From Pelomonas sp. KK5 (GTDB lineage Bacteria; Pseudomonadota; Gammaproteobacteria; Burkholderiales; Burkholderiaceae_C), in assembly GCF_001984095.1 (NCBI RefSeq), contig NZ_LYVQ01000044.1, positions 1 through 35,320 on the forward strand: DNA of 35,320 nucleotides, in the 5' to 3' direction. Position numbers and translations under genes: made by a program. Shown here one piece after another: positions 1 to 9,305 of the stretch. The notes under the pieces were generated by a model. The model saw only the letters and a list, made by a program, of their open reading frames with translations. It did not search any database and had not been told where the DNA came from. The number at the start of each line of letters is the position of its first letter. Within the stretch, counting starts at the first letter, position 1.

Positions 1-49
1 CCATGGGGTGCCCCATCGCTCAGCGCTCTCCGCCAACGACCAGACATCT

Positions 50-889
50 TCAGTTCCCCTCGAACACCGGCTTCTGCTTGGCCACGAAGGCGTGATACGC
101 CCGGTGGAAGTCCTGCGTCATCATGCAGATCGCCTGGGCCTGCGCCTCGGACTCGATCGCTTCGTCCACGCCCATCGCCCATTCCTGATGAAGCATCTTC
201 TTGGTCATCGCATGACCGAAGCTGGGACCGCTCGCCAGGTCCGTCGCCAGCGCCAGTGCGGTCTCCAGCACCTGCTCCGGTTCCACCAGGCGATTCAGGA
301 AGCCCCAGGAGTAGCCCTCCTCACCGCCGAGCGAACGGCCGGTGTAGAGCAGGTCCGACGCGCGCCCCTGGCCCACGATGCGCGGCAGGATCGCGCAGGC
401 GCCCATGTCGCAGCCGGCCAGGCCGACGCGGGTGAACAGGAAGGCGGTCTTCGAGCGGGCCGTGCCCACGCGCATGTCCGAGGCCATCGCGATGATCGCG
501 CCGGCGCCGGCGCAGACGCCGTCGATGCTGGCGATCACCGGCTGCGGGCAGGCGCGCATCGCCTTGACCAGGTCGCCGGTCATCCGCGTGAACGCGAGCA
601 GGTCGGGCATGGACATCTGCGTCAGCGGGCCGATGATCTCGTGCACGTCGCCGCCGGAGCAGAAGTTGCCGCCGGCGCCCTGCACGACGATGGCCTTGAC
701 CGCCGGCGCATAGCAGAGCGTGCGGAACAGGTCGCGCAGTTCGGCGTAGGAATCGAAGGTCAGCGGGTTCTTGCGCTCGGGGCGGTTCAGCGTGATGAGG
801 CCCACGCTGCCCTGCTGCTCCCAGCGGAAGTGCTCGGGCGCATAACTCATCAGATCGACGGTATTGCCCGCCGCCAGGTGCTTGTCCAT
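50..889 (-). CDS. Enoyl-CoA hydratase/isomerase family protein
   Basis: A crotonase-fold protein of 279 aa, probably acting on a ring-derived or ring-cleaved CoA thioester in the 2-aminobenzoyl-CoA pathway. The oxyanion-hole segments are visible as GGNFCSGGD (about residues 73-81) and GVCAGAGA (about 124-131). The two glutamates that catalyse classical hydration are not obvious; an Asp at about residue 161, in GCDMGA, sits where some crotonase relatives place a catalytic acid. The start codon shares one base with the marR stop (TGATG), so the two genes are translationally coupled. A shorter start at Met14 is possible. It is the last minus-strand operon gene visible; the 49 bases beyond its stop hold no gene, and the pathway may continue off the left edge. 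The family is certain, the exact reaction is inferred. Confidence 0.88.
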   Translation of the reverse strand: MDKHLAAGNTVDLMSYAPEHFRWEQQGSVGLITLNRPERKNPLTFDSYAELRDLFRTLCYAPAVKAIVVQGAGGNFCSGGDVHEIIGPLTQMSMPDLLAFTRMTGDLVKAMRACPQPVIASIDGVCAGAGAIIAMASDMRVGTARSKTAFLFTRVGLAGCDMGACAILPRIVGQGRASDLLYTGRSLGGEEGYSWGFLNRLVEPEQVLETALALATDLASGPSFGHAMTKKMLHQEWAMGVDEAIESEAQAQAICMMTQDFHRAYHAFVAKQKPVFEGN

Positions 890-1359
890 CAGCTCATGTC
901 CTTTGCTTGTTGATCCTTCAGAACGGCCAGCAGTTCATAGACCTGGCCCTTCTGCTCGGTGTTCCATCCGGCCAGCAGCTCGACGATCCACTGCTCGTGC
1001 GTGCTGGCCATCTTCTTGAACTGGCGGCGGCCCGCGGCCGTCAGCTTGACGGCGAAGGAGCGGCGGTCGCTCGGGTGGGCTTCGCGCGCCACCAGCCCTT
1101 CCGCTTCCAACTGGTCGGTGATGCCGGTGACGTTGCCGCCGGTCACCATCAGCCGCTGCGAGAGCTCGCGCATCGACAGGCCGTCCGGGTGACGCTCCAG
1201 CTGCGCCAGCAGGTCGAAGCGGGGCAGCGTGGTGTCGAAGTCTGTGCGCAGGCGACTGCGGATCTGGTTCTCCACGCGGGTGGTGCAGGCGAGCAGGCGC
1301 AGCCAGAGCTTGAGCGCCTGGTGGTCGCCGTCGGCGACTCGCGATTCCATGTCGGTCAT
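889..1359 (-). CDS. MarR-family transcriptional regulator
   Basis: A 156 aa winged-helix regulator. The helix-turn-helix lies at about residues 61-92 (SMRELSQRL followed by [15 protein letters not shown]), and the wing carries the typical [17 protein letters not shown] segment. MarR relatives in aromatic-degradation clusters often repress their own operon and release DNA on binding an aromatic CoA thioester. Here 2-aminobenzoyl-CoA or a later intermediate is the natural guess, which is inference only. The gene lies inside the operon it probably controls, between the dehydrogenase and the hydratase. Its ribosome binding site (GAGGGG, 1365-1370) lies in one arm of a leader hairpin annotated separately. 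Its stop overlaps the start of the hydratase gene by one base. Confidence 0.92.
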   Translation of the reverse strand: MTDMESRVADGDHQALKLWLRLLACTTRVENQIRSRLRTDFDTTLPRFDLLAQLERHPDGLSMRELSQRLMVTGGNVTGITDQLEAEGLVAREAHPSDRRSFAVKLTAAGRRQFKKMASTHEQWIVELLAGWNTEQKGQVYELLAVLKDQQAKDMS

Positions 1360-1361
1360 GT

Positions 1362-1408
1362 CTGCCCCTCGTCCAGCGAGTACGCTGGCCGGTCCCCCGA
1401 GGGGACAG
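1362..1408 (-). promoter_or_regulatory. Leader with two mutually exclusive hairpins before marR
   Basis: This lies in the 82-base gap between the dehydrogenase stop and the marR start, in an operon whose other junctions overlap. Plus-strand CCCCTCG (1365-1371) is the exact reverse complement of CGAGGGG (1398-1404). CTG (1362-1364) and CAG (1406-1408) extend the stem past one bulged base. An inner perfect hairpin, CCAGCG-AGTA-CGCTGG (1373-1388), sits within the loop. In the minus-strand RNA the 1365-1371 arm contains the marR Shine-Dalgarno sequence. A competing hairpin, GTCCCC-CGA-GGGGAC (1392-1406), uses 1401-1404 and would free that site. The pairings are read directly; the switching role is inference. 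Confidence 0.4.
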
Positions 1409-1441
1409 CCGCTTGCTTGGGGCGGCCCGGCGCTGCGCGGC

Positions 1442-2163
<722 letters not shown>

Positions 2164-2167
<4 letters not shown>

Positions 2168-4473
2168 ACGCCCAGCGCCTTGTTCGCCTGTTCCTGCGCC
2201 GCCACGCCCTGCGCCCGCTGCCGCTCGAACTCGCGCTCCAGCTGTTGCTTGCCCGACAGGTACTGCTTCGGCCACTCGATGCCGGTGTAGCCGATGCGCG
2301 CGGCCTCGGTCAGCGTCCAGGCCGGGTTGGCCAGGTGCGGGCGTGCCACGGCGCAGAGGTCCGCGCGGCCGGCCGCGATGATGCTGTTGACGTGGTCCGC
2401 CTCGGAGATCGCGCCGACGGCGATCGTCGCGATGCCGACGCGGTTGCGGATGTTCTCGGAGAACGGCGTCTGCCACATGCGGCCGTAGGTCGGCTTCTCC
2501 TGCTTGCTGACCTGGCCGGAGGACACGTCGATCAGGTCCGCGCCGGCCGCCTTGAAGGCCTCGGCGACGAGCACGCTGTCCTGTGGCGTGATGCCGCCGG
2601 CCACCCAGTCATGGGCCGAGATGCGCACCGACAGCGGCCCGGTCCAGATCGCACGCATCGCGGCGAACACCTCCAGCGGAAAGCGCAGCCGGTTCTCCAG
2701 CGAGCCCCCGTACTCGTCGCTGCGCTGGTTGGTCAGCGGCGAGATGAAGCTGGACAGCAGGTAGCCGTGCGCGCAGTGCAATTCCAGCCAGTCGAAGCCG
2801 GCAGCCCGCGCGCGACGGGTCGCGGCGATGAAATCGGCCTTCACGCGGTCCATGTCCTCCCGCGTCATCGCCCGCGACTGCTGGCTGATGCCTTCGAGGT
2901 ACTGCTGCTCGGAGGCCGAGATCAGCGGCCAGTTGCCCGTGTCCAGCGGCAGGTCGATGCCCTCCCAGGCCACGCGGGTCGAGCCCTTGGCGCCGGCATG
3001 ACCCAGCTGCATCGCGATCTTCGCCGTCGTGCTCGCATGCACGTAGTCGACGATGCGCTTCCAGGCCGCACCCTGCTCGTCGTTCCACAGGCCCGGGCAG
3101 CCGGGCGTGATGCGCGCATCGGGCGAGGTGCAGGTCATCTCGGCGAACACCAGGCCCGCGCCGCCCATCGCCCGCGCACCGAGGTGCATCAGGTGATGCT
3201 CGGCCGGCAGGCCGTCCACGCAGCTGTACTGCGCCATCGGCGAGACGACGACGCGATTCTTCAGCGTCAGGCCGTGCAGCGTGAAGGGCGTGAACATCGG
3301 CGGCACGGCCTTATCGCCACCGGCCAGCCAGCTCTCGAAACGCTCCACGTAGCCATGGTCGCGCAGCCGCAGGTTCTCATGCGAGATGCGCTGCGAGCGG
3401 GTCAGCAGGGAGTAGGCGAACTGCTGCGGGTCCAGCCGCGCATGACGCTCGACGTTCTCGAACCATTCGGTCGAGTTGCGGGCGGCGTTCTGGATGCGCA
3501 GCACGTCGATCGAGCGGGTGGCGACATAACGGTCCAGCGCAGCGGACAGGTCGCCCTTCTCTTCGGCGATGTCGTTCGCCAGCGCGATCGCGTCTTCCAG
3601 CGCCAGCTTGGTGCCGGAGCCGATCGAGAAGTGCGCGGTGTGCGCGGCATCGCCCATCAGCACGACCGGCGCGCGGCCGTTGTGATGGACCCAGTTGCGG
3701 CAGACCACGCGAGGGAAGCGGATCCACTGCGCCGAGCCGCGCAGGTGCGAGGCATTGGAGACGAGCTTGTGTCCGTCCAGCACACCCGCGAACAGGGTCT
3801 CGCAGAAGGCGATGCCCTCTTCCTTGCTCATGTCCGCCAGGCCGGCGGCCTGCCAGACGGCCTCGGGCGTCTCGACGATGAAGGTCGAGGTGTGCTCGTC
3901 GAAGCGGTAGGCATGGGCCTGGAACCAGCCATGCTCGGTCTTCTGGAAATCGAAGGTAAAGGCGTCGAACAGCTTCTCGGTGCCGAGCCAGACGAAGCGA
4001 CAGTTGCGCAGGTCGACGTCGGGCTGGTAGCTGGCGGCGTACTTGTTGCGGATGCGGCTGTTCAGGCCGTCGGCGGCGATGATCAGGTCGGCATCGATGT
4101 CGGCGTCGTCCTGCACGTCGGCCTCATAGACCAGCTTCACGCCCAGTTCCTCGCAGCGCGACTGCAGGATGTTCAGCAGCTTCTTGCGGCCGATACCGCA
4201 GAAGCCGTGGCCACCGGAGCGCACGCTGTGGCCGTCGATGTGGACGTCGATGTCGTCCCAGTGATTGAAGGCCTGCAGGATCTCGTCGGCGGTCTTGGGG
4301 TCGGCCTCGCGCAGCGCGCCAAGCGTCTGGTCGGAGAAGACCACGCCCCAGCCGAAGGTGTCGCCGGCGCGGTTGCGCTCCAGCACGGTGACCTCGTGCC
4401 GCGGGTCCTGCTTCTTCATCAGCAGCGCGAAGTACAGGCCGGCGGGGCCGCCGCCGATGCAGGTGATGCGCAT
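2164..4473 (-). CDS. Bifunctional 2-aminobenzoyl-CoA monooxygenase/reductase (salicylyl-CoA 5-hydroxylase family)
   Basis: A fused flavoprotein of 769 aa. Residues 1 to about 385 form an aromatic-ring hydroxylase FAD domain with GGGPAG at 7-12 and GDAAH at 274-278. Residues from about 391 to the end form an Old Yellow Enzyme-type NADH:flavin oxidoreductase domain, with [13 protein letters not shown] near the start and [11 protein letters not shown] later. Characterised relatives in Azoarcus evansii hydroxylate and then reduce the ring of 2-aminobenzoyl-CoA; salicylyl-CoA 5-hydroxylases share the architecture. The divergent kynurenine genes make anthraniloyl-CoA the more likely substrate. It is the first gene of the minus-strand operon, with Shine-Dalgarno AAGGAG at 4482-4487. 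Its stop overlaps the dehydrogenase start. The CoA ligase it needs is not visible and may lie beyond the left edge. Confidence 0.9.
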
Positions 4474-4487
4474 GGATCGAACTCCTT

Positions 4488-4499
4488 GTTGCGAGCAAC
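4488..4499. promoter_or_regulatory. Candidate repressor operator (inverted repeat)
   Basis: GTTGC (4488-4492) and GCAAC (4495-4499) form a perfect 5-bp inverted repeat around a GA centre. It overlaps the -10 end and the expected transcription start of the minus-strand promoter, where a MarR-type repressor would act. The assignment to the operon's own MarR protein is a guess. Confidence 0.35.
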
Positions 4500-4526
4500 T
4501 TTAGGCATAGATAATTTAGATGTCAA
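4498..4526 (-). promoter_or_regulatory. Sigma70-type promoter of the 2-aminobenzoyl-CoA operon
   Basis: Read on the minus strand, a perfect -35 TTGACA (4521-4526) is followed by a 17-base spacer and a -10 TAAAGT (4498-4503, four of six consensus bases). It sits 25 bases upstream of the oxygenase start codon, in the most AT-rich part of the divergent gap 4474-4629. No equally good promoter was found for the divergent kynBUA genes in the same gap. Confidence 0.6.
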
Positions 4527-4629
4527 ATACTTTCCAGCTGTGCCAAACTTCATGCTGCGCGTTGGAAATAACCGACACCACGGCCTGCGGAACCCTTCTA
4601 GAGTTCGCCCGTTTTTCGAGGAGCCCCAC

Positions 4630-5250
4630 ATGACACGGCTCTGGGACATCTCTCCCACCGTCTCGCCCGTCTCGCCGATCTTTCCCGGCGACGAGCCCTT
4701 TTCACTCCGCTGGACCGCGCAGCTGGGACCGGACTGCCCGGTCAACCTGAGCGCGATCACGATGTCGCCGCACGTCGGCGCGCACGGCGACGCGCCCTTG
4801 CACTACGCCAATGGCGCCGCCAGCGCGGCCGAGGTGGACCTGCACCCGTACCTCGGCCCCTGCCGCGTGATCCACGCGATCGGCTGCGGGCCGCTGATCC
4901 GCATCGAGCACCTGATGCACGCAGCTAACGAGTTACCCGAGCGGGTGCTGGTGCGCTGCATGGAGAAGGCCGACGAGACCTGGAACCCGCACTTCACCGC
5001 CTACGCGCCCGAGACCGTCGAATGGCTGGCGGCGCAAGGTGTGAAGCTGATCGGGCTGGACACGCCCTCGGTGGACCCGGCCGACAGCAAGACGCTGGAC
5101 AGCCACCAGCGCCTCTTGCGCCTGGACCTGCGCGTGCTGGAGAACCTGGTTCTGGACGAGGTGCCGGAAGGCGACTACGAACTGATTGCACTGCCGCTGA
5201 AGCTGGCCGGGGCCTGCGCCTCGCCGGTGCGCGCCGTACTGAGGAAATGA
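4630..5250 (+). CDS. kynB: Kynurenine formamidase (arylformamidase)
   Basis: Hydrolyses N-formylkynurenine to kynurenine and formate, the second step of tryptophan degradation. The 206 aa length matches the bacterial metal-dependent cyclase-like KynB family. The metal-binding motif is visible as HVGAHGDAPLH, giving His48, His52 and Asp54. The start at 4630 has Shine-Dalgarno GAGGAG (4618-4623) six bases upstream. It is the first gene of a compact operon with kynU and kynA and is divergent from the 2-aminobenzoyl-CoA operon. The order kynB-kynU-kynA matches clusters known from Pseudomonas and Burkholderiales; the usual kynR regulator is not in the window. Confidence 0.95.
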   Translation: MTRLWDISPTVSPVSPIFPGDEPFSLRWTAQLGPDCPVNLSAITMSPHVGAHGDAPLHYANGAASAAEVDLHPYLGPCRVIHAIGCGPLIRIEHLMHAANELPERVLVRCMEKADETWNPHFTAYAPETVEWLAAQGVKLIGLDTPSVDPADSKTLDSHQRLLRLDLRVLENLVLDEVPEGDYELIALPLKLAGACASPVRAVLRK

Positions 5251-5255
5251 AGACC

Positions 5256-6545
5256 ATGAGCAAGACGAGACACGACTACGAACTGATGGACGCGGCCGAC
5301 AAGCTGCGCCCGCTGAAGAAGCAGTTCGTCCTGCCGCCCGGCGTGATCTACCTGGACGGCAACTCGCTGGGCGCGATGCCCGCGGCCACCGCCGAGCGCA
5401 CGCGCCAGGTGGTGGAGGATGAATGGGGCGTGGGCCTGATCCGCAGCTGGAACGACGCCGGCTGGATCGAGCAGCCCCACCGCATCGGCGACAAGATCGC
5501 CCGGCTGATCGGCGCCGGCAAGGGCGAGGTGATCGTTGCGGACTCGACCTCGCTGAACCTCTACAAGGTGCTGTCGGCCGCGCTGGAACAGGTGAAGGCG
5601 CAGGCCGGCAACTCGTCGCGCCGCACCATCGTCTCCGAGCGCGAGAACTTCCCGACCGACCTCTACATCGCCCAGAGCCTCGCCAAGCAGCACGGCTTCA
5701 CGCTGAAGCTGATCGACTCGCCCGACGAACTGCCCGCCGTGATGGACCAGCACCTGGCCGTGCTGATGCTGACCCAGGTCAACTACCGCAGCGGCCGCGT
5801 GCACGACATGCAGGCCCTCACCGCCCAGGCCCACGCCGCCGGCGCGCTGACGGTGTGGGATCTGTGCCATTCGGCCGGCGCCATTCCGGTGGACCTGCTG
5901 GCGGCCAATGCCGACTTCGCCATCGGCTGCGGCTACAAGTACCTCAACGGCGGCCCCGGCTCGCCGGCCTTCGTCTGGGTCAATCCGCGCCATGCGGACA
6001 AGTGCTGGCAGCCGCTGTCGGGCTGGCTGGGCCACGAGGCGCCCTTCGCCTTCACGACCGACTACCAGCCGGCCGCGGGCATCAAGCGCTACATCTGCGG
6101 CACGCCCGGCATCATCGCGATGGCGGCGCTGGAGTGCGGCGTGGACACGCTGCTGGCGGCCGAGCCGATGGGCGGCATGGCCGCGCTGCGCCAGAAGTCG
6201 CTGGACCTCTCCAATGCCTTCATCACGCTGGTGGACGAGCGGCTGGCGGCCGAGTTCGGCGTGCGCATCGCCTCGCCGCGCGACCCGGCCCTGCGCGGCA
6301 GCCAGGTCTCGCTGGCGCTGTCCGAGGAGATGAACGGCGAGGCCTATGCCACCGTGCAGGCGCTGATCGGCCGCGGCGTGATCGGCGACTACCGCGCCGG
6401 CGCGCCCAACCTGCTGCGCTTCGGCTTCACGCCGCTGTATCTCGGCTTCGCCGAGGTGTGGGACGCGGTGGAACACCTGGTGCAGGTGCTGCGCGGCAAG
6501 GAGTACCTGCAGCCGCGCTTCCAGAAGCAGGGAGCGGTGACATGA
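5256..6545 (+). CDS. kynU: Kynureninase
   Basis: A PLP enzyme that cleaves kynurenine to anthranilate and alanine. With the chosen start it is 429 aa, close to the family norm. The PLP lysine is Lys228 in [12 protein letters not shown], and DLCHSAG (about 202-208) provides cofactor contacts. Two in-frame ATGs exist. The one at 5247 overlaps the kynB stop as ATGA but has its GAGG only three bases away. The one at 5256 has GAGGA (5241-5245) at a better distance, so it was preferred; the alternative adds three residues. Its stop overlaps the kynA start by four bases. The anthranilate it makes would feed the divergent CoA-dependent operon. Confidence 0.95.
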   Translation: MSKTRHDYELMDAADKLRPLKKQFVLPPGVIYLDGNSLGAMPAATAERTRQVVEDEWGVGLIRSWNDAGWIEQPHRIGDKIARLIGAGKGEVIVADSTSLNLYKVLSAALEQVKAQAGNSSRRTIVSERENFPTDLYIAQSLAKQHGFTLKLIDSPDELPAVMDQHLAVLMLTQVNYRSGRVHDMQALTAQAHAAGALTVWDLCHSAGAIPVDLLAANADFAIGCGYKYLNGGPGSPAFVWVNPRHADKCWQPLSGWLGHEAPFAFTTDYQPAAGIKRYICGTPGIIAMAALECGVDTLLAAEPMGGMAALRQKSLDLSNAFITLVDERLAAEFGVRIASPRDPALRGSQVSLALSEEMNGEAYATVQALIGRGVIGDYRAGAPNLLRFGFTPLYLGFAEVWDAVEHLVQVLRGKEYLQPRFQKQGAVT

Positions 6546-7393
6546 GCTGCCCGATGCATCACACCGAGGGTGTCGTGAAGGAGGAAGGCGCCCAGCTCGA
6601 CTTCTCCAGGGACATGAGCTACGGCGACTACCTGCACCTCGACGAGATCCTGAACGCCCAGCATCCGCTCTCGCCCGAGCACAACGAGATGCTCTTCATC
6701 GTCCAGCACCAGACTTCCGAGCTGTGGATGAAGCTGATGCTGCACGAGCTGCAGGCCGCGATTCAACACGTGGCGCAGGACAAGCTGCCCGAGGCCTTCA
6801 AGATGCTGGCCCGGGTCTCGCGGATCATGGAGCAGCTGGTCCACGCCTGGGACGTGCTGGCCACGATGACACCGCCCGAGTACACGGCCATCCGCCCCTA
6901 CCTCGCCAACAGCAGCGGCTTCCAGAGCGCGCAGTACCGCCGCATCGAGTTCCTGCTGGGCAACAAGAACGCGGCGATGCTGAAGCCCCATGCGCACCGG
7001 CCGGACCTGCTGGCCCAGGTCGAGGAGGCCTACCAGGCGCCGAGCCTCTACGACGAGGCGCTGAAGCTGATGCAGCGCCGCGGCATCGTCGTGCCGGCCA
7101 CCCATCTGCAGCGCGACTGGACCCAGCCCTACGCGGCCGACGACGGCGTCAAGGCCGCCTGGCTGGAGGTCTACCGCGATCCCTCGAAGCACTGGGATCT
7201 CTACCAGATGGCCGAGGAACTGGTGGACCTGGAGGACGCCTTCCGGCTCTGGCGCTTCCGCCATGTGACGACGGTCGAGCGGGTGATCGGCTTCAAGCGC
7301 GGCACCGGCGGCACCGGCGGCGTCAGCTACCTGCGCAAGATGCTGGACGTGGTGCTGTTCCCGGAGCTGTGGGCGCTGCGCACCGAGCTGTAG
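6542..7393 (+). CDS. kynA: Tryptophan 2,3-dioxygenase
   Basis: A haem enzyme that opens the indole ring of L-tryptophan to N-formylkynurenine, the first step of the pathway. The 283 aa length fits bacterial tryptophan dioxygenases. The segment [13 protein letters not shown] (about residues 52-64) carries the distal His56. FRLWRFRH, about 40 residues before the end, supplies the proximal haem histidine, and it is followed by the characteristic GTGGTGG substrate loop. The start overlaps the kynU stop (ATGA), so translation is coupled. It is the last gene of the operon; a possible hairpin terminator follows ten bases after the stop. Confidence 0.96.
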   Translation: MSCPMHHTEGVVKEEGAQLDFSRDMSYGDYLHLDEILNAQHPLSPEHNEMLFIVQHQTSELWMKLMLHELQAAIQHVAQDKLPEAFKMLARVSRIMEQLVHAWDVLATMTPPEYTAIRPYLANSSGFQSAQYRRIEFLLGNKNAAMLKPHAHRPDLLAQVEEAYQAPSLYDEALKLMQRRGIVVPATHLQRDWTQPYAADDGVKAAWLEVYRDPSKHWDLYQMAEELVDLEDAFRLWRFRHVTTVERVIGFKRGTGGTGGVSYLRKMLDVVLFPELWALRTEL

Positions 7394-7402
7394 GAGGAAG
7401 CC

Positions 7403-7424
7403 GACAGGCGGCGCCCCGCTTGTC
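7403..7424 (+). terminator. Possible hairpin terminator after kynA
   Basis: GACAGGCG (7403-7410) pairs with CGCTTGTC (7417-7424) over 8 bp with one G-T wobble and a six-base loop. It begins ten bases after the kynA stop. There is no T-tract, so it may instead be an RNA-stabilising or Rho-associated structure. Confidence 0.35.
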
Positions 7425-7488
7425 CGATGCAGGCGCGGCGCGGATCGGCGCAGACTGGGGCGATCTCAGCAGTTCCGAAGGACGCCCC

Positions 7489-7911
7489 ATGAGCACCCCC
7501 TCCTCCCTGGCCGGATCGGCCGCCGACACCCTGATCGGCCTGGAAAAGCAGTTCTGGCAGTCCATGGTCGACGAGGACACCGACACCGCTCTAGGCCTGC
7601 TCGACGAGCCCGCGCTGATGATCAGCGCCCACGGCAGCATGCGCTTCGACCATGCCCAGTACCGCCAGATGGCCGAGCACGGCAAGTTCGTCCTCAAGGA
7701 CTACGAGCTCAGCGACATGGAGGTGGTGTTCCCCACCGAGGGGACGGCGGTGATGAGCTACAAGGTCCGCCAGGTGATGGCGCCGCGCGAGAGCAGGACC
7801 GTCGCCGAGCGCATGGAGCAGCACATGTCCGACGCCTCGGTCTGGACGCGCAAGGACGGCCGCTGGCGCTGTGTGATGCACACGGAGACGCCGGCCGAAG
7901 CCGCCCATTGA
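7489..7911 (+). CDS. NTF2/SnoaL-like small protein
   Basis: A 140 aa protein of the nuclear transport factor 2-like (SnoaL/DUF4440-like) cone fold. This is judged from the pattern of an N-terminal helix with EKQFWQSMVDEDTDTALGLL, a middle segment starting DEPALMISAHG, and a closing strand WTRKDGRWRCVMHTETP. Such proteins are often small ligand-binding proteins or isomerases, and no function can be given here. The start is supported by Shine-Dalgarno GAAGGA (7477-7482) six bases upstream. It is separated from kynA by 95 bases that include a hairpin, so it may be transcribed separately. It converges with the cyclase gene at only seven bases. Confidence 0.75.
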   Translation: MSTPSSLAGSAADTLIGLEKQFWQSMVDEDTDTALGLLDEPALMISAHGSMRFDHAQYRQMAEHGKFVLKDYELSDMEVVFPTEGTAVMSYKVRQVMAPRESRTVAERMEQHMSDASVWTRKDGRWRCVMHTETPAEAAH

Positions 7912-7918
7912 GCGCCGT

Positions 7919-9127
7919 TCAGGCCGCGGCCGTCACGCGATCGCGGCCCGCGGCCTTGGCCCGGTAGAGCGCGGCATCGGCCCGGCGCACGGCGTCTACC
8001 AGGTCACCGGCGAGTGGCCACTCGGCCACGCCGATGGAGACGCTCAGCGCGTAGCCGGCCGGCAGCGCGGCGACCAGTGTGCGGCCCACCGCCACGCGCA
8101 CCTGCTCCGCCCGCGCCATCGCGGCCTCGACCGCGCAGTCCGGCATCAGCACCAGGAACTCCTCGCCGCCCCAGCGCGCCACCACGTCCACCTCGCGCAG
8201 CTCACCCTGCAGCGTCGCGGCGATGGCCATCAGCACCGCGTCGCCGGCGGCGTGGCCGTGCAGGTCGTTGATGCGCTTGAAGTGGTCCAGATCCAGCAAC
8301 ATGACGGTGCAGGGGCCGGGCTCGCGCCGCCGCGACGCGGCGATGTAGTCGGCCCGCGCATGCAGGGCGCGGCGGTTGAGCAGGCCAGTCAGGGAATCGC
8401 GGCTGGCGGCCTGCGTCGCCTGGCGCAGCGCCTGCTCCAGCTCCCCGTTGACGCGACGCAGGTTCAGCGTGAGCTGCTCCCGTTCCAGCTCGGCCAGCAC
8501 GCCGCGGCGCGTCTGCCGCACCAGCATGCGCCCGTAGCCGAGCGTCGTGACCAGCAGGCCGGCCACCGCCACCAGGATCACCAGGCTCTCCTGCAGCGCC
8601 TCGCGCTGGAAGGCCGCCGGCAGCACCGCCACGCCCCACAGCGCGCCGATGTGGGCCACCATGCCGCGCGGGCTGTGGGCCGCGGTGATCAGCATCATGC
8701 TGGACACGTAGACCAGCACCAGGCAGGAGAACACGTCGCGCGCGCTCCAGTGCACCAGGTCCATGTTCGGCACCATCCAGCCCACCAGCCCCCAGGTGGC
8801 GCCGGATGCCGCCAGGCCCAGCACGAAGCGCGGCTCCAGCGCGGCGGCCTGCGCCGCCTGGCCGTCGAGCGCACGGAGGCGCCGCCCGAGCCACCAGCCA
8901 TGGGCGAACAGCATCAGGCGCAGAGCCAGGAACCAGGGCAGCAGCCCGGCGCCGGGGCCGTTCCAGTGGGCGGCGCCCACCAGCGCCGCCCCGAGCAGCG
9001 CACTGCGGGCGGCGGCGTCCTGCCGGGCGGCGGCGCGCTGAAGCATCAAGGCGGCCAGCGGCAGGGCTTCGGCGCCGGCGCGGCCCGTCGCCGGCTCGGG
9101 CAGGAGGGTGAATGCAGCTCGATCCAT
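7919..9127 (-). CDS. Membrane-anchored GGDEF diguanylate cyclase
   Basis: Likely makes cyclic di-GMP. Of 402 aa, roughly residues 40-200 form several hydrophobic membrane helices without a recognised sensor domain. A short linker helix (about 210-240) leads to the GGDEF domain from about 243. The active-site motif reads GGEEF (320-324), which is catalytically competent. An inhibitory I-site RxxD, here REVD (311-314), lies five residues before it, so product inhibition is expected. The first Met was kept although no good Shine-Dalgarno sequence precedes it; a start near residue 28 is possible. It stands alone between convergent and divergent neighbours, and nothing nearby suggests its signal. 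Confidence 0.93.
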   Translation of the reverse strand: MDRAAFTLLPEPATGRAGAEALPLAALMLQRAAARQDAAARSALLGAALVGAAHWNGPGAGLLPWFLALRLMLFAHGWWLGRRLRALDGQAAQAAALEPRFVLGLAASGATWGLVGWMVPNMDLVHWSARDVFSCLVLVYVSSMMLITAAHSPRGMVAHIGALWGVAVLPAAFQREALQESLVILVAVAGLLVTTLGYGRMLVRQTRRGVLAELEREQLTLNLRRVNGELEQALRQATQAASRDSLTGLLNRRALHARADYIAASRRREPGPCTVMLLDLDHFKRINDLHGHAAGDAVLMAIAATLQGELREVDVVARWGGEEFLVLMPDCAVEAAMARAEQVRVAVGRTLVAALPAGYALSVSIGVAEWPLAGDLVDAVRRADAALYRAKAAGRDRVTAAA

Positions 9128-9305
9128 TGACAGAAGGTTACGGGTGCGCGTCCCCTGCCGTGTCCCTTACGGCCCGGCTCCACCACGAACGCGGGGGCCG
9201 CTGCCTGTGAAGGAGTTCACGCAACAGTGCTCGACCCCGGAAGCAGGCGGGCGGCGGCCCATGCGTCAGAATGGTTTCAACCGCGTGCCGCAGGAGATCC
9301 GCCCG

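Noticed and set aside
1-16. Palindrome ATGGGG-TG-CCCCAT near the left edge as a terminator
   Set aside because: The loop would be only two bases, there is no T-tract and the sequence is cut by the window edge, so no role can be supported.
2245-4629. Very long open frame on the plus strand opposite the 2-aminobenzoyl-CoA monooxygenase/reductase
   Set aside because: It is the antisense shadow of a gene with recognisable FAD and OYE domains. Its translation is low-complexity Arg/Ala/Val/Gly-rich and matches no family; only its in-frame continuation from 4630 is real (kynB).
9127-9132. Perfect plus-strand TTGACA at the diguanylate cyclase start as a puuD promoter
   Set aside because: No -10 element is found 16-18 bases downstream, where the sequence is GC-rich, so it was not called.
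9207-9220. GTGAA-GGAG-TTCAC hairpin upstream of puuD as a riboswitch
   Set aside because: A 5-bp stem alone in a 178-base gap is expected by chance, and no known riboswitch core was seen around it.
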